Source: Kuschelorhynchus macadamiae | Lineage: Eukaryota > Arthropoda > Insecta > Coleoptera > Curculionidae | Assembly (NCBI GenBank): GCA_030620095.1 | Contig: JAUTXW010000207.1 | Location: 62,001-126,000 of the forward strand | Direction of reading: 5' to 3' | DNA length: 64,000 bases | The notes under the pieces: model-generated | What the model was told of the DNA's origin: nothing | Database searches by the model: none | Seen by the model: the letters and a program-made list of their open reading frames with translations, nothing else | In this document: one piece after another, positions 21,978 to 35,732 of the stretch | Position numbering within the stretch: position 1 is the stretch's first letter | Layout: every line of letters starts with the position of its first letter | Made by a program: the position numbers and the translations under genes

Positions 21978-22846
21978 TTGAGAGAAGCTTCGTTTACTTT
22001 TATTATTTTGAAAATTAAAAATTGTTTTATTTTGACTTTGTGTTTTCTATATTTTTAGATATCGTGGTTAATGTAGGAAAATCTGCAGGATGATTTGTAA
22101 AAATATCCGGGTTGAGCTAATTCTTTTTTGTTTTTATTGAATAGTTTTTTGGGCATAGACTTTTGTATCATCTATGTCAATTAATAGAATCTTATGTTGT
22201 AGATTTTGTTTTTATTTATATTTATATTTTGACGTAAAATATATAATACGACGATAGAGGTCGCTAGAATAGAAAAAATATTGAAACTACTATAATTTTT
22301 CCAGTAGTCGACCTAATCTAATTGTTCGAAAAGTAATGAGAGTACTAAATTTTTTTTCATATTTTAATATTTAAAAATCAAAGAACCAATCAATCATTTA
22401 AACAAAAAACATTCTATGTTTGACATTAAATATTATAAAAAAATGTATAAAAATAATGCATCTATATACATATTGCTATAGGTTTGTATAAAAACTCTTA
22501 TTTTCAAGTCTAAACTAACGTTAAAATTATGATTAATGCTGGGTAGATTAATCGCCTGAAACCTAAGTCCATAATACAGCTAACGGCAATATTAAATTAA
22601 GTACTTAGACAGTTTCCTACACAATCAAATGTTGCTGATGCCTAATAGAGGCCTAACAGGCGATTGACCTACCCATCCTAAAGGTACACAAATAAAAACT
22701 TTAAATAAAACCGTAGTTAATATGAGTAGCATTCGGCGACTACGCATACAGGATTATACCATTTTTCGAGTAGAACTCACTTAAGCTTAGAGTTAAATGG
22801 TTAATGAAAAATAGGGAATAGGTTCCTTAACATTATGAGCATCTAA
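21978..22846. repeat. No gene; small inverted-repeat element at 22538-22677
   Basis: The region is non-coding. A 140-bp unit has near-perfect inverted ends: GCTGGGTAGATTAATCGCCTG at 22538-22558 pairs with CAGGCGATTGACCTACCCATC at 22657-22677, allowing a few mismatches. An inner pair (CTAATAGAGGCC) adds more symmetry. It could be a MITE or the terminal part of a larger element. Confidence 0.45.
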
Positions 22847-23640
22847 TCAGGGATTCAATGAATTGGCTACATATTCGTAAAACAAGCCTATTTCTCTAAA
22901 TCCTAGACAGCACGATGGATCCATACCGTCACGAACATCCTTTGGTGGCCGTATATAAGGAACGACCACGCAAGGATGTGCAATAACGTCACTCGCAGAT
23001 ACTATAAGTAAAATCGCTAATGCCTCTTCCCCTTCAGTACCTGGTAAACGTTTTTCTAGCCTCCAAGGACTACAATTTTTCCAGATTTTGGACACAACGT
23101 GAAGCTTGTTTCGTCTCCATTCAAAATGATGGTGGGATCTAATAGAATATTCTCGGCATCTTCAGTCTTCAAATAAGCTTTCAACTCGTATTTGTATGCG
23201 TCAGTTACAGTTCAGAATTACGCCTGAAGAAAGCTTTATATAATTTTTGATGGGACGTCCGTATACGAATAGAATGTTTCTTCCATCTTAGTTTTTTGAC
23301 CTTATAGTCTTCTGAAACGTGTTCAGTATGTCATCCATCTTTCGTGGAAACCCACAGTTAGATAAGTTTATACACCACACAACTATAGACTTTTCCTCTG
23401 CTGTACTTAGAATTGGAGGGGGGGGGGGCATTTTTCTTATACCTATCTAGCTTTTTGCGCACTAAGTTTATTTTCTCCTATTTGAAAAATTGTCTCTGGT
23501 AGGGATTTCTCTGAATATTGATGTATTGGAGGTTTAACGCATCTTATCTTTTTTTTCTGCACTAAACCTTTATTTACTTTTTCCTTTTTTTGGAAACAAT
23601 AAACAAAATCGAAAATACAAATAATAAACCCAATTAACAA
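22847..23640 (-). pseudogene. Tigger-like transposase fragment
   Basis: The order on the minus strand is: a Psq-type helix-turn-helix (HQYSEKSLPETIFQIGENKL), a CENP-B-like segment (ILSTAEEKSIVVWC), and the catalytic block with the first Asp (ILNGDETSFTLCP). Then come GTEGEEALAILLIVSASDVI, a diverged copy of the usual KE.iTVL..g.A.G block, and FYEYVANSLNP. The second and third catalytic positions are absent. A run of about ten G at 23417-23428 lies inside the coding part. The gene is truncated at 22847. Confidence 0.6.
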
Positions 23641-24129
23641 ATGTAGCTATTGATTTTCTCTCTTTCTCTTAATAACACTTGTTGTCCAGTGGTCCACCAC
23701 CACCCGACGACTACTGAAATTTGTCGATTTTTGTATTTTGCAAAGAATTACCATGTCGTTACTTTCAATGATGGATTGTATAGATTTTTTGCAGCCATTC
23801 GTGATAGAAAATAGAACGATCTTTCTGAAAAAAAAAAAGTAATAAAAAAGAAGATCTATTTTCTTTCCTATTATAGTCACTTCATCACCATTTATAGCCC
23901 AGTGTATGCAATATATTTAGCTACCATTCTTAATTTTAATTTAAATTAATAAATAGCTAACTACATAGGGAATTGAATTGCTCACAACTATATTAAGATT
24001 AAATGAATCAAAAAACAAGTGAAACGATTATCGATAGTATATGTTTATTTAAGTATTGGAATACTAACACATTTGTTGTATAGAGAATAAATCTCGTGAA
24101 TTTACACTTTTTGACTCTGGTATAACTTC
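23641..24129. other. No gene seen
   Basis: AT-rich non-coding DNA with no recognisable element. Confidence 0.3.
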
Positions 24130-24700
24130 AATTGTTTTCAGATGAAAACCATATAATATCAGCTACATGTGGCCATTTCCAGAATAGTCTACTCTTTTCC
24201 GTGGCTGAAAACTGTACATCATCTTTGTCTATTTTCAAAATCTGAGCGGGATAATAGACTTTATCATATTGTGCGATAGCATAAGAACGCACATCCCAGT
24301 TTTCAGCTTCTGGTTATATCCTTGACATGTTAATTTTGGTGTGGTTATGTTTATTGATGCTAGATCTCTTTCGTTTTTAGTCTTTTACACATTTATTTTT
24401 TGTTTTTGTTTTCTTTCTCTCTTTGTTTAACTTGCTTTTCTTCTCTTATTTCTTTTTAGTTCATTTTTCCCCTTTTCTTTTTGTGTCAATTCATCAGCTT
24501 TAGCTTAAGCTATCTGAATCCACTTAGATGACAAATTTTCCTTTTTCCGCTTTTCAATTGATTGTTTAGGCTCCGGATATTGAAGATCATCATGCAGAAT
24601 GTTATTTAGGTTGTTTTTAAGTTTTATAACTATATTCTGCTGAATTATAATTAACTCTTTCGGAGTATTCTTATCTCCACCTTGTGATCATTCAGCAACA
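24130..24700 (-). pseudogene. Tigger-like transposase C-terminal fragment
   Basis: Minus-strand reading finds DDLQYPEPKQSIEKRKKENL near 24590 and, in another frame, NWDVRSYAIAQYDKVYYPAQ, ILKIDKDDVQFS, FWKWPHVADIIWFSSENN and a stop at about 24139. This is the carboxyl domain seen in many insect Tigger-like proteins (YpG.V.....V.F......wkWP...D..w). It lies upstream of, not downstream of, the fragment at 22.8-23.6 kb, so it is a separate or rearranged copy. Confidence 0.5.
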
Positions 24701-27167
24701 CAGCCTGTCTCAGTTTAGCTTCCTGGGCTTTGAAATTCTGTAGCTTCTGCTTTTGCGCTAGATTTTATATCACTTTGAAGCGTATCGATGTGACTATTAC
24801 CAACATCGTGGTCCATATTGTTGCAATTGATAGTTGGTCACTTGCTCGAGTAGTGCTTTCGAAATCCAATTTCATCATTTCGGTATTTTTGTCATTATGA
24901 ATATCCCACTCTGGAAATTCAAAAATGATATCACCTTCACTTAAGTCCGAAGGTATTGTTCTGCAATAGGATAATTTATTTTGTTAAAAAATTTATTTGT
25001 TCCGACGCCGAACACAGCCATCTCACTGGTAGCTTCCCCATGTTCCATGAAGCCATGTTCTGTGATATGGTATTTATTTTTGGAAAAATTATTATTTTTA
25101 TCTCCTGTAGCAAATGAAATATTCGTGAGTCCTGACCTTACGGTCATACTCAAGTTCCAAGTCACCATCGCAGATGGAAACGAGGTCAACTTCTTTTCCC
25201 GATGTTTGATTCTGAATTTAGAACGTATAAACAAATGTATTATGTTTATACGTTTTAAAACTTGTCGTGCCGAGTATAGTACGCAGGGTCGTTAAGCGAC
25301 AAGCTTGATAAGCTTGTCGGGCACCCTCCACTCACCCAAGGAACTTTAGAATTTTCGTTCCCCTCGCTACACAAATGTGTGAGCCTCTGCTCAGAAATTG
25401 GGAAGAGGTTGCTTCACAAAACTTACACTAATTACACAAGTGACAAAGAAACATACACTTTTACTTACTGAGCTTTTCTTTTTATTATTACTATTAAGTA
25501 TTACAAAGTCCAATGTGTTAGATTTCCAGTCTAGAGACCATTACGCTAGCAGATACGCAGGTACTGATTTGGAATATCAACTAAGCCTATGTACATTATA
25601 CGCCAATTTCAATAGGTAACTTATTTATCAATATGTATTATATGTTAAATGTACAATTATCAAAGAAAGAAATCAAACTAAAATAGCGAAATACAAATTA
25701 TAATTATGATCATTAGGCATTTAAAAATTGAATTGAAAATTAATTTACCGTTATAAAAGAGAAAAAAATCAAGTTATAATGAGAAAAATACAAAATTTAA
25801 ATATCAATATTATTGTTATAAAAATTATATTACAGTTTAGAAACTCTGCCAAGTTAAAGTAAGCTTATGTACTTATCTTTTATGCCAGTAGATAAGAACG
25901 CGCAGCAAGTGGGAGATTCGTCCATTCGTGAGAGCTCAACTGGTGCAGCTCAAAGTGGACAGGTTTCTCGGCAGGTTTTTATACTGAAATGCTGGATTGA
26001 CGGCTCGGGACAGTGACCAGTTAATTAATATTCAGTGCGTGTGTTTGTGTACAATTTAATCCCCAGAATTATAACAAATTCTATACCAATTGCTAGAAGG
26101 AAGGAAAAATCCTGATTAGAAAAAGTACCCCAAAATATGCAAATTGTAAATAGCAAATTTAATACGTTTTTATTTTATTTTTATTGCCCCATTCTTTTTC
26201 TTTGAAATTTAAAAACTTTCTATAACTCCTTACCACAGATAGTTTGACGATTGCCCTATTTCTGAAGTTCTATCACATTTGTATAATTGTGACAAGCGAG
26301 ATTAATATCTCAGATCAGTCCTAACATATTGGCAGGTCGCAGCAAAAGATCATTAAAATTCACAAATCCAGTATCCAAGCATAATTTTTTTTGCACATTC
26401 CACTTTTTATAAAAGTGTGTATTTTTTTATATTACACATCACTTATGAAAAATGTCACTGTCCACAATTCAGTCGAGCATCCTGAAGTTAATATTTGATC
26501 TTGACCGAAATATTTCAGGCTATAAGCCATCTCAACTATAGGTTATAAATTTAAAACTAAACCCGCTCTGATGGAAATTAAACAATATTGATTTGCGAAT
26601 ATGAGCCTGAGGTGTATATCCCTTTGGCACAGGACATTCCAACGTATGGAACAAATATCAACAGATTATATCGTTGCAGTCTGAACATATCGGACAAAAA
26701 TTTAAGTACCAAAGGGGGTTAGTCTCACAGGAATGTCGGGTCAAGCTTACTCTAAAACGCTAACGGGTGGACACCTAACCCTTTGCCTAGTTACAATTTT
26801 TTCAAAAAATCTTAATGATTTAATTTACTTAAAAATCCTGACATATGACCCGTGGACCGTGTGTAGGCTTTATTAAGACCGTATACCTTTACTAATTATT
26901 TTACCTTTTGATTTCAAGTCGTATAGACGTTCAAGAAAATCACTTTTTTTCTACAAATCACTTGGGAACTGTTTTTCAGTTTTTCAAAATCAAAGTTTTT
27001 CAAAAGCAAAAGTTAGCAAATCTCTCGTTTTTTACTATCAAAAGTCACTGTCTAAAATTGCAACGTCCTTAAGACGTAAAACAACTTTTTCAAAAATCAA
27101 AATTTACGAAAGTATCTTTCTAGCTAATATCTAACTAAGAGCACTAATGAATATCTTTTCCCCAACA

Positions 27168-27168
<1 letters not shown>
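24701..27168. other. No gene; one perfect hairpin
   Basis: No ORF resembles a known protein. At 25297-25319 a perfect 10-bp stem with 3-nt loop (CGACAAGCTT GAT AAGCTTGTCG) follows the only moderately GC-rich patch of the stretch. Its role is unknown. Confidence 0.35.

Positions 27169-27228
<60 letters not shown>
27169..27228. repeat. (TA)n microsatellite
   Basis: About 58 bp of uninterrupted TA dinucleotides. Confidence 0.97.
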
Positions 27229-27230
<2 letters not shown>

Positions 27231-27727
27231 CAATAACATTTTAAACTCAAAAATATTTAAAGTTTAAAGATATGCATAAATATTTAAATGCAAAAATCAG
27301 TGATTGTTAAAAATGAAAAAATTAAAAAACACAAAAAGATATTCTAAATCAAGCTTGTTTTGCCCTATCAAATCATCCCGGATCATGCCACTTGGGATTC
27401 GATACGATAAAAATGGTTTTCAAAAATTATTAACAAAGTCTTAAAATATTAAAAAGTTTATGATAATTATAAATATATAAAAATCAAAATTCAATCAAAA
27501 GCACGGTCAATTTTAATTGCCCCTAAAATGAACAATCCTCCTCACTCAGGAGAGATTGGGAACTTCGGTAGCTGAGGTGGCAATAGCCTCTGAAAGGAGG
27601 GGTAAATTTTTAACGGCAACAAGGTTATTAGAAATTACCTTTAATAAAATGATAACGTATATCAAGGTGCTTGGCTCGCTTATGGAAAGATGGGTTTACG
27701 CATAACTTCTGTGCGCTCTGATTATCG
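27229..27727. other. No gene seen; probable Copia 3' non-coding/LTR region
   Basis: No coding signal. Because it directly follows the Copia RNase H end on the minus strand, it should contain the 3' LTR if one survives. I could not match it to a 5' copy. Confidence 0.3.
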
Positions 27728-30312
27728 TTAAACAAAGTTATTGGAGCAAAATTTCCTGTAAACCTTTGCAACATATTCAGCCTCGGTTCTGGAGAGAGCT
27801 ATAGAACACTGTTTTCTGCTTTCCCACGATATAGTCAAACCAGAAAGTTTAAAGCAATATCCTGTAAAGGATTTTCTATTTGTGATATCTGCTGCCCAGT
27901 CAGCATCTGTAAAACCTTCTAATTCGAAAATATGTGTCTTTACAAAACTTAAACCACAACTTTTAGTTCCTTTTAAATAACGTAAAACTCTCTTCGCACA
28001 TTTCCAATGAGTTTCATTATAATAATTGTTAAACTGGCTAAGATAACTTACACAAAACATAATGTCAGGTCTTGTAAGTACGGCTGAGTACATCAATGCA
28101 CCAATCAGCTGTTGATAAGGAAAATAAGTATCATGTTTTTAATTTTTATCCAGTTTTAGATTGAGTTCTATTGGCGCACTTAAAGGCTTACAATCTACCA
28201 TGTTAAAACGCAATAACAATTCATCGATATATTCCTCTTGGTCTAAAGTTATGGTTTCTTTAACATTATTAATATTAACCCTGATGCCCAGACACTTTCT
28301 GGCCTCGACCAAATCTTTAATCTTAAACTTTGAACCTAACTCCTGTTTAAAAAAAAAACTTGTTTTCTTATCAGTATTTGAAAAAATGAAAAAATTGTCA
28401 ACATACAAAGCTACGATAGTTTACAATGACTATAGTTCTTAAAAATATACAAGTACTTTGACTTACTAACAATAGCCTAAACTAATCACCACATTTTCAA
28501 CTCTCTCGAACCATACTCGTGAGAACTGCTTCAATCCGTAAATGGCGCTTTTTAACTTCAGAACTTGATTTTCATTTACTGGTTTACTAAAACCCTCAGG
28601 CAATGTCATCTAAACGGACTCATTTAAAAAGCCATTTAGGAAAGCTGTCGCCACGTCAAAATGAGTAATATTTAATTAACTGACAAAGCAAACACAAATC
28701 TTAGGCTACAGTGTCTCACCACTGGAGAAAAAGTTTCATTATAGTCTACTCCTGGCTTCTGGGTAAAACCCTTCGCAACTAAACGCGCCCTATGCCGAAC
28801 ATCACCCTCACTATCACATTTCTTCCTGAACACCCACTTGCACTTCACAAATGTTGCTTTTTGTGGCTTGTCAAGCACCTCCCAGGCGTCGTTTTCTTCG
28901 AATGAAGCCAATTCTGCCGCAATTGTTTGCTTCCATTTTACATGGTCAGGCTTGAACTATCGGCATCAGGAACGCTCACAGATATGTCCTCCAATATCAT
29001 ATCGATGGTGCAAAAAAAAGTTGTCGTTGACCCTTCAGGAACCTTTTCGAGATCAGTTTCTGTATTTGAACTCAAGTACGTCACATAATCGTTGGGCATC
29101 TTCTGAGTTCTTTGCCGTCCAGATTTTTTGGGCACCACACTATCACTTTCATGCCGTTCTTCATGAATGACACTTGGTGTATAGTCGCTATCACTATCAA
29201 CAGCTGTTATGGTGTCACAGGAAGTGTCATCGAGGGAAGTATGAAAATAATCTGTGTCTCCTCTGGTGTCGTCCAAATTGTCCTCTGGATTACTGTCTCG
29301 CAATGGAATTGGTGTTTCGCCTTAGTTGAAGTCAGATGTCATTACTTTTGTTTTCAGATCTTCGTGGATATTTACATCTCTGTTTGTAGTGACATCATCA
29401 GTCTCGGGGTTATAAACTCTACAACCTTTAATATTTCTTCGGAATAGCCAACGAGAATGTGCTTGCCTGATTTTTTGTCAAACTTTTAAACGTTTTAGGA
29501 ACTGCACCATTACAGAACAACCAAAAATTCGCAGTCCTGATAAGTTTGGTTTTCGACCATATCAAATTTCATAAGCAGTTTTGTCATTCAAGCCACTGGC
29601 AATAATTCTATTTCTCAAATAGTTAGCTGTATTGACTGCCCCTCCACAGAATCTTTTTCCTAATCCACTATCAAACAGAAGGCATCGTGCTTTTTCAACT
29701 AAGGTAGGGTTGAACCTTTCAGCCATCGCGTTCTGTTCTGGCGTGAAGGCATTTGTTTTCTGATGAATAATGCCCTTCTTTTTAAGGTAACTGTCGAATT
29801 CTCTACTGCTAAACTCACCATCTTGATCTGTTCTAAGAATCTTTATCCTTTTATTTAATTGCGTTTCAACCATCTTTAAATCGTTCAGAAACTTCACTTT
29901 TCACTTTAAGAAAATAGGCAAATCACATTTTACTGAAATTGTCAATAAAGAGAAGGAAAAACCGGGATCCACCTATGGATGTAACTTTCATGGGTCCACA
30001 AACTTGACTATGTATAATCTAATTGCCACCAAAACTTCACTAATACCAAGATGAAGGATTTTTTATCCAAGTCTGATTTCGTGTCATGTGTTTGCTTGCG
30101 CCAAAGTCTAAGTAAAAGTTACTTTTATTATAGTTCACAAGAAGAAACACAGCACTAAATGCATATTTTTTATTTACCTTCGATCCATCGCCCCTACGAG
30201 GACAATTCGACACGGAATGTCCGGGTAAAAATAACGGAGTAATTTTACTTATTTTTACGGTAAAAATAAAACCACGCTTGTTCTTCGTAAAACCTTCAAG
30301 ACTGGAAATCAT
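27728..30312 (-). pseudogene. pol: Ty1/Copia retrotransposon pol remnant
   Basis: Domains in minus-strand order: zinc-knuckle end (GHSVSNCPRRG) and protease (FYLDFGASKHM) at 30312-30040. Integrase follows at 29897-29562 (LRTDQDGEF with the second Asp, and the Glu in PEQNAMAERFN). Then a Ser/Asp/Thr-rich linker to 28938, and RT from 28911 (AWEVLDKPQKATFVKCKWVF, RLVAKGFTQKPGVDY, NETFSPVV). RNase H is at 28096-27728 (LTRPDIMFCVSYLSQF, GFTDADWAAD, ALSRTEAEYVA). Most of gag is missing. The RT box reads YVDN instead of YVDD, so a catalytic Asp is lost. Stops and shifts separate all blocks. Confidence 0.85.
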
Positions 30313-33096
30313 TTTTGTTCTCCAACAAAAATACTACAACAACCACGCCTTCTGACAAAAACATGTGTCAGCAATAACTGCTTTAGGAAACTATAGTACA
30401 ATACAAAACACAGAGAGGGCGCTATGTATATTAAACATTAATATTTTGAACTACTTATAACAATTCGCCCAATCAAGGGTAGATCACAATTAGAATTAGT
30501 AAAAATAGAGAGCAAATATCAAAGTCAAAAATCAGAAATATTTTCAAAGTGAAAATAGGTAAAAATCACAATCAGTATAAAGTAAGTAAGTGCAACGTCC
30601 TCTTGTAGTCTTCGGCTGTATCACTAATAGGGACAGTTAAGAAACGCACTAATCTACACAACCGATGTTTAGGAGGACAAGTTATGAACACATGTGACAC
30701 TAACGATTTTAGCAAGCGATCTGAATAAAGTTGAAAATTTCTGTCTATATTTATAGTTCTTGTTGCCTAAATTGGTTAACTAAGGATTAGTTAATAAAGA
30801 TAGAAATGTTGTATTTAATTTATTCAAATAACATTTATCTTAAAACCTGAAAATTAAATACCTAACCCCTTAAGGATGCGGCGATTGTAACATTTGTGCT
30901 CGCGACTGCCAGTCGGCGTGGGAGTGGGTCAATTTTGACCAGGGCGCCACTAGTTTGTATCGCAACCCAAGCTAAAAGATCCTTAGTGTACAAAAGATCC
31001 TTAAGGGCTCATATAAAAAAAATAACGAAGCAAAATGTTTGGTTGAGTCACTGCCAAGGTAAGTAAAACACAGAGTTTGATCAATTACAAGTTTGTTCAA
31101 TATACATATTTCTTTAAAAGAAAACAATGGTTTAACAATCTCGATATGGGTATCTGGCTATTAGTTACAAAGATTGGATATTTAAGTTAAAAATTAAATT
31201 GTAATTTAAAAAAAAAGAAACTCTTAGCATGCCATACCGAGGCTTAAGGAGGTCTTTGAATAAGTATTAAAAAATGAAAATGTTAAAGTTAATTATTATA
31301 TTAATTTAAATGAGCACCGTTATTACCTGAGTATAGTATACTCAGCCAAAAATATGTTATGCCTACCTATAATTATTACTAATAATTAATAAAATTAGCA
31401 AACGAATAGGACCTCAATGTATAAATAATAAAAAAAGAAAGTATTATGCAATAATGTTCTGGCCGTGTACCACGGTATACGTGAAAGAACTCAAACTCAA
31501 ATGAAATATAATCAGCACTATTATTATAACCCTAAACGGTGTACAATTATTTCAGATTTCATATATCTGTGTACAAAATGAGAGTCCAAATCACCACACC
31601 GCACTACATCAGCAACGGCCAGTCAATGTAGTGTTCTACTGCTTGCCCAAAATGAAAAGAAACTCGAACGTGTGGAGCAATACCCCAAGACTTTATGGGT
31701 AGCCCCAAAAAAAAACCCTGATGTTGATGGGTTTTTACTTAATGACCATTATGGTAATTTTCTGCTTATTATATTTTAAGATAATCCATTTAATTAAAAA
31801 TCACTAGGTGTTTTGGGTCCAAGATTAAGAATTAAGTTTAATCACCCGTCGCCAGAGGATTCGATAGACGTCAAATTGTTAACCAAAACAAAAACAACAA
31901 ACTTAATCAGTTTCTTAAAAACAAATGTTACCTACGAAATCGATAAAAAATTACAGTGAAACCAGCGAAAATACCTCCTATAAACCTGTTTAATAGTATA
32001 GTTAAAAATGTGTGGAAGTTATGTGAAATCTAATCATGTTGATAACCAGTGTGCCCCAATGTAATTGTGTCTGTATATCTCAAGTGTTTCTAAACAAACT
32101 TTCGTGATAGATAGCGCACTAGTGTAGTGAATCCCTGAAAATATAACACATAGAAATACCTAAATAATTGTGAAAACAGAACCAGGAGTGAAAACAGAAA
32201 CAGGAAGACCCGGACAGTGCATTTCATAGCGAAGGAAACCTTAAGTGTGTATTTAGTCGGGCATACCAGACATTAGAGTAAGGTATGTAATTCCACAATC
32301 ATTTAAATAAGCCTCTTTTTTTGTGTTATACATAAAAAAGGTTGCTGTAACTTAACTTATATGAATGAATAAACTTGTTTACCTGTTACTCACACTGTGT
32401 TTGTGAATAAACACATATCCCAGCGTTCTCAAAAGCATAGGCATTATATATTATATAGATATCTGCTATAAGCAATATTATTTCTCATTTTTAAAACCGT
32501 ACTTTAACTCTCTGCTGTAATATGCCAAAACTAACAAGCGATAGGGTAGTCGAAGACAGATGTTCGACTAAGGTAAATTAACTTTACGAAATACTGGCTC
32601 CAATTTATTTGATTTATTATGTTACATGTGCCTAGAACCAAAATTGCATGTAACATTCTTTCCTGCCGACGTCACGGTTACTCCTTTCCTGCCATTCTGG
32701 ACCAATGGTGGCCATTCTGGGCAGAGTCCGTTGAACGAAACTCGTGTCAATTTTTCTCAGTCTGTTACGAATTAATTTACTGAACACATCTCTTGAGAAT
32801 CTTTTAAGTCCTACAGGAGCCTTGGTTTTGAATATTTTTCACATCCTATACTTTTCCCGTAAAGGGCATTCACTTTATGTGCCTTTTGGCAAAGTTTCAA
32901 ATTTTTTCAAAGTTTTAAAATGCTTGTAGAATGTTCGTACGTATTAGTTCATTAATCCCTGGAGGTTTGGGATTTTCCCTCCAAGTAGTTTTTCTGAAAT
33001 CGCAAGTTATAGGTAGGACCTGGTGCTTCACTTCCGAGGCCCGTTTCATACTTGTTCTGATGAATCTGAGTGCTTTTTAGACTTTTCTGTGTAATA
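30313..33096. other. No gene seen
   Basis: Non-coding on both strands as far as I can read. It should contain the Copia 5' LTR, but no primer-binding site for initiator tRNA is evident. A GGCGCCACTAGTTTG motif at 30941 superficially resembles a Gypsy-type primer site but lacks LTR context. Confidence 0.3.
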
Positions 33097-34581
33097 TTAG
33101 CGTGATGACCAGAAAATTGAGAGTAGTTTAGGCTCCTCCTCATCCTGGGCCGCATCTCTACCACTTAATGAACTTTCAATTTGAATAGCTGACCCACATG
33201 CTGCTGCATCTTGAAAATTAAAATTTTTAAAACGTGGGTGAACCAATGTGGTTAATGTCACTGGTTTCGTATGATTCAGTAATAGCATCTTCTACTGTTA
33301 TTTTATTTATTTGTTGTGCAAAGTAAAGCAAAGGAACTATTTTTGAAATAATGACATATTTTCCACATTCCATTGTCATGTATTCTAGAGGCCTAAAAAA
33401 AGCTAACAAGTTTCTTAAATTTTCTATGTCAGAAGCTGTGAGTATATCAGGACTTTTTGGTGTTTGAGTTAGAATTGATGTTAGAAATGAAATTAGCACG
33501 TGCTTTTTCTTTAGTTTTAAGGTCGCGGATAAATTCTGCGTTGATGGAAGACTTAAGGGCCTTAATAATAATATCAGTCCATTACGGTATTACCAGCTTT
33601 CATTTGATTGGTCAATACTAATCCGAAAACGGATTTCAAACCGCATTTACAAATTCGCGTGTTAATGTGAACATGCGCTAAAAATGAGCAATATTAATTA
33701 ACCACCAGTGGCTTTTTGCAGCTACATCAACGAATAATAAATGAACATACGTTTTTGCCACTAATATGACGTCATTACAGAAAGGTATAAGTTTAACTAT
33801 ACACCTTATAATTATTAAAAAGCCTACCTTTCATCGAATTGAAATTTCTAAAACATTCTGTAATACTGTTTTTTTAAAATGAACTGCTACTTCTCGATTC
33901 TTTTGAGGTACTTGCTACTCTGGATGGGCCTTGTCTTGATTCTGGTACAGCTGGTGTCGAGGATCGAGATGAGCCTGGTCTTGGCTCTGATAAACCTGGT
34001 GTTGAGCACCGAGATGTACTTGGACTTTCTCTTGTACTAGTTGGCGATGTTGAACTGGACCTGGATTTATTAGAATTGTTGAAGTCAAAATGACGACAAT
34101 AATCGTAAATCCTGAAATATTTTGTTAAGTAGGCAACACTGTCTGTCTGTTAGTTCATTGCCCGTGTATGTCAAGTTTGAATTGGAGTTTTTGTGTAGAA
34201 GTCAGATGTCTTCGTCCTCATAATTGTTCGCGGTATTTTCTTTTGTAAAATGTGTATGTATTTCTCTTCAAAGTTTTCAATAAAAACACATTCAGTATTC
34301 AAAGTTTTATTGATATAATTATAAATTATTTGAAAAAATTACAGTCATATGATTTTATTGAAGATGTAGAACAATTAAATAGAGAATTATTTTTTACCTT
34401 AATTGTCGTCCTTTTCCATCTGTTAGTTTGTCCCAAAAACTTGAGTGATGGGATTTCATGTGTTTCAACACATAGTTTTGCTTGAGAATTTAATAGTTTT
34501 TAAACATACATTATACTGCACCTCTTCATTGTTTTTAGATTTGGTGAAAAATTCCCACACTTTTCTCCTTGGCGGCGACAT
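33097..34581 (-). pseudogene. hAT transposase relic (BED finger, linker, dimerisation part)
   Basis: ATG at 34581 starts a BED-type zinc finger (MSPPRRKVWEFFTKSKNNEE, VCLKTIKFSSKTM, with the His pair in a second frame). One Cys of the CxxC is replaced (YNVC). At 34100-33880 there is a Ser/Pro/Arg linker (STSRCSTPGLSEPRPGSS). The catalytic core has been deleted. 33499-33227 has the late region (LRNLLAFFRPLEYMTMECG, KYVIISKIVPLL). 33288-33097 continues it (VHPRFKNFNFQDAAACGSA), just before where the hATC dimerisation block should be. It is non-functional. Confidence 0.65.
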
Positions 34582-34799
34582 TATATACCTACTATTTTAT
34601 AACAAATTAGAATTTTGTATTTATCACATAAATATTCAAACAAAAACAAAACCAGTTAAAAATTGTAAAAATTAAAAATTAATATTATATTTATCAATTT
34701 ATCTAGCGTCAAACGTAAATGTCATAAGTCATATTGTCCTACGATTCTTCTTCTTCTTTTAAATAATTGCCTTAAAACACACCATCAACGAATTATGTA

Positions 34800-34946
34800 A
34801 CGATAGCCGTGTCAGTTTTTTTATTAACACTCTCACCACTACGTTTTGTAGTATCAATATTTGATGCTTGTATGTGTATTGATACGAGTACAATATCGAA
34901 ATCTTTGTATCGATACTTGTCTCCTACCAGTATTATCAAAACATCC
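34800..34946 (-). repeat. Probable hAT terminal/subterminal region
   Basis: On the minus strand this block starts TAGGGATGTTTTGATAATAC, followed by GTATCGATAC-type palindromes and variants. Such palindromes are a common arrangement at the ends of hAT elements. It lies upstream of the BED-finger start, as expected for the 5' end. The opposite end was not found. Confidence 0.45.
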
Positions 34947-35732
34947 CTACTCCGAACGACATTGTACACATTTATTAAAATGTTTTTTTAAAACTGAATA
35001 ATTACAATTTCGTGGACTTAATTTTCTTAATAGCATTTTCTCGATCGTGCGAGTGAATACATTTTATTGGAACGATTTTATAATATTTTGATTTTACTAA
35101 TATTTTATAAAAAGTCTGTAAAAAATGCCAACAAAGAACCCGCCCAAAAATAGTGTAATATAGTTTTTTGCTACACTTTTCTACCAAATATATTTATTTC
35201 GTTGGTATATCTGTTTGAATTGGGATATAATAAAAGATACAATTAAACAAGATTAATATGAATTTATTAGCAAACCGTATTAAAAACTATTACAAAACAG
35301 AGAATACTAAGAAAATATAACTGCTACGTGTTAGAAACTTATCGAGTTCCCCGAACTAATAGCTGATAAAAGATTCTCTATGTTTCCGCACCGCATGAAG
35401 GCTGCTATTTTTAGGTTTAAATAATTATGATTGAATTGAGGTTCCAACAATATTTATTCATATTTACCATACTGTCTTGAAGAAATAATTTGTGAATATT
35501 TTTATTTTATTTTTGCACTTGTAGAGACCACAAAATAAAACAGGCTCGTCTCACATAACATATATTTTTATTGTATACATATTTATTTATCAATACAATG
35601 ATAAAATATATTATTGAATAATAATCACATTATTTAAACAGTATATTTCTGACATATAAAAGATTATTATACATTTATTATTTATTTATGTTTTTATAGA
35701 AAAAACAGACATTTTTTTTAAATAGTTTGACC
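34947..35732. other. No gene seen
   Basis: AT-rich non-coding DNA without a recognised element. Confidence 0.3.

Noticed and set aside
25297..25330. Rho-independent terminator
   Set aside because: The hairpin lacks a following T-run, and the DNA is eukaryotic.
25398..25619. 73-aa ORF with a hydrophobic stretch (possible secreted peptide)
   Set aside because: No conserved context, no splice or promoter support; amino-acid pattern is compatible with random AT-rich DNA.
30935..30960. GGCGCCACTAGTTTG as a Gypsy primer-binding site
   Set aside because: There is no LTR-like structure to its left and no Gypsy gag beside it; the neighbouring element is Copia, which uses a different primer.
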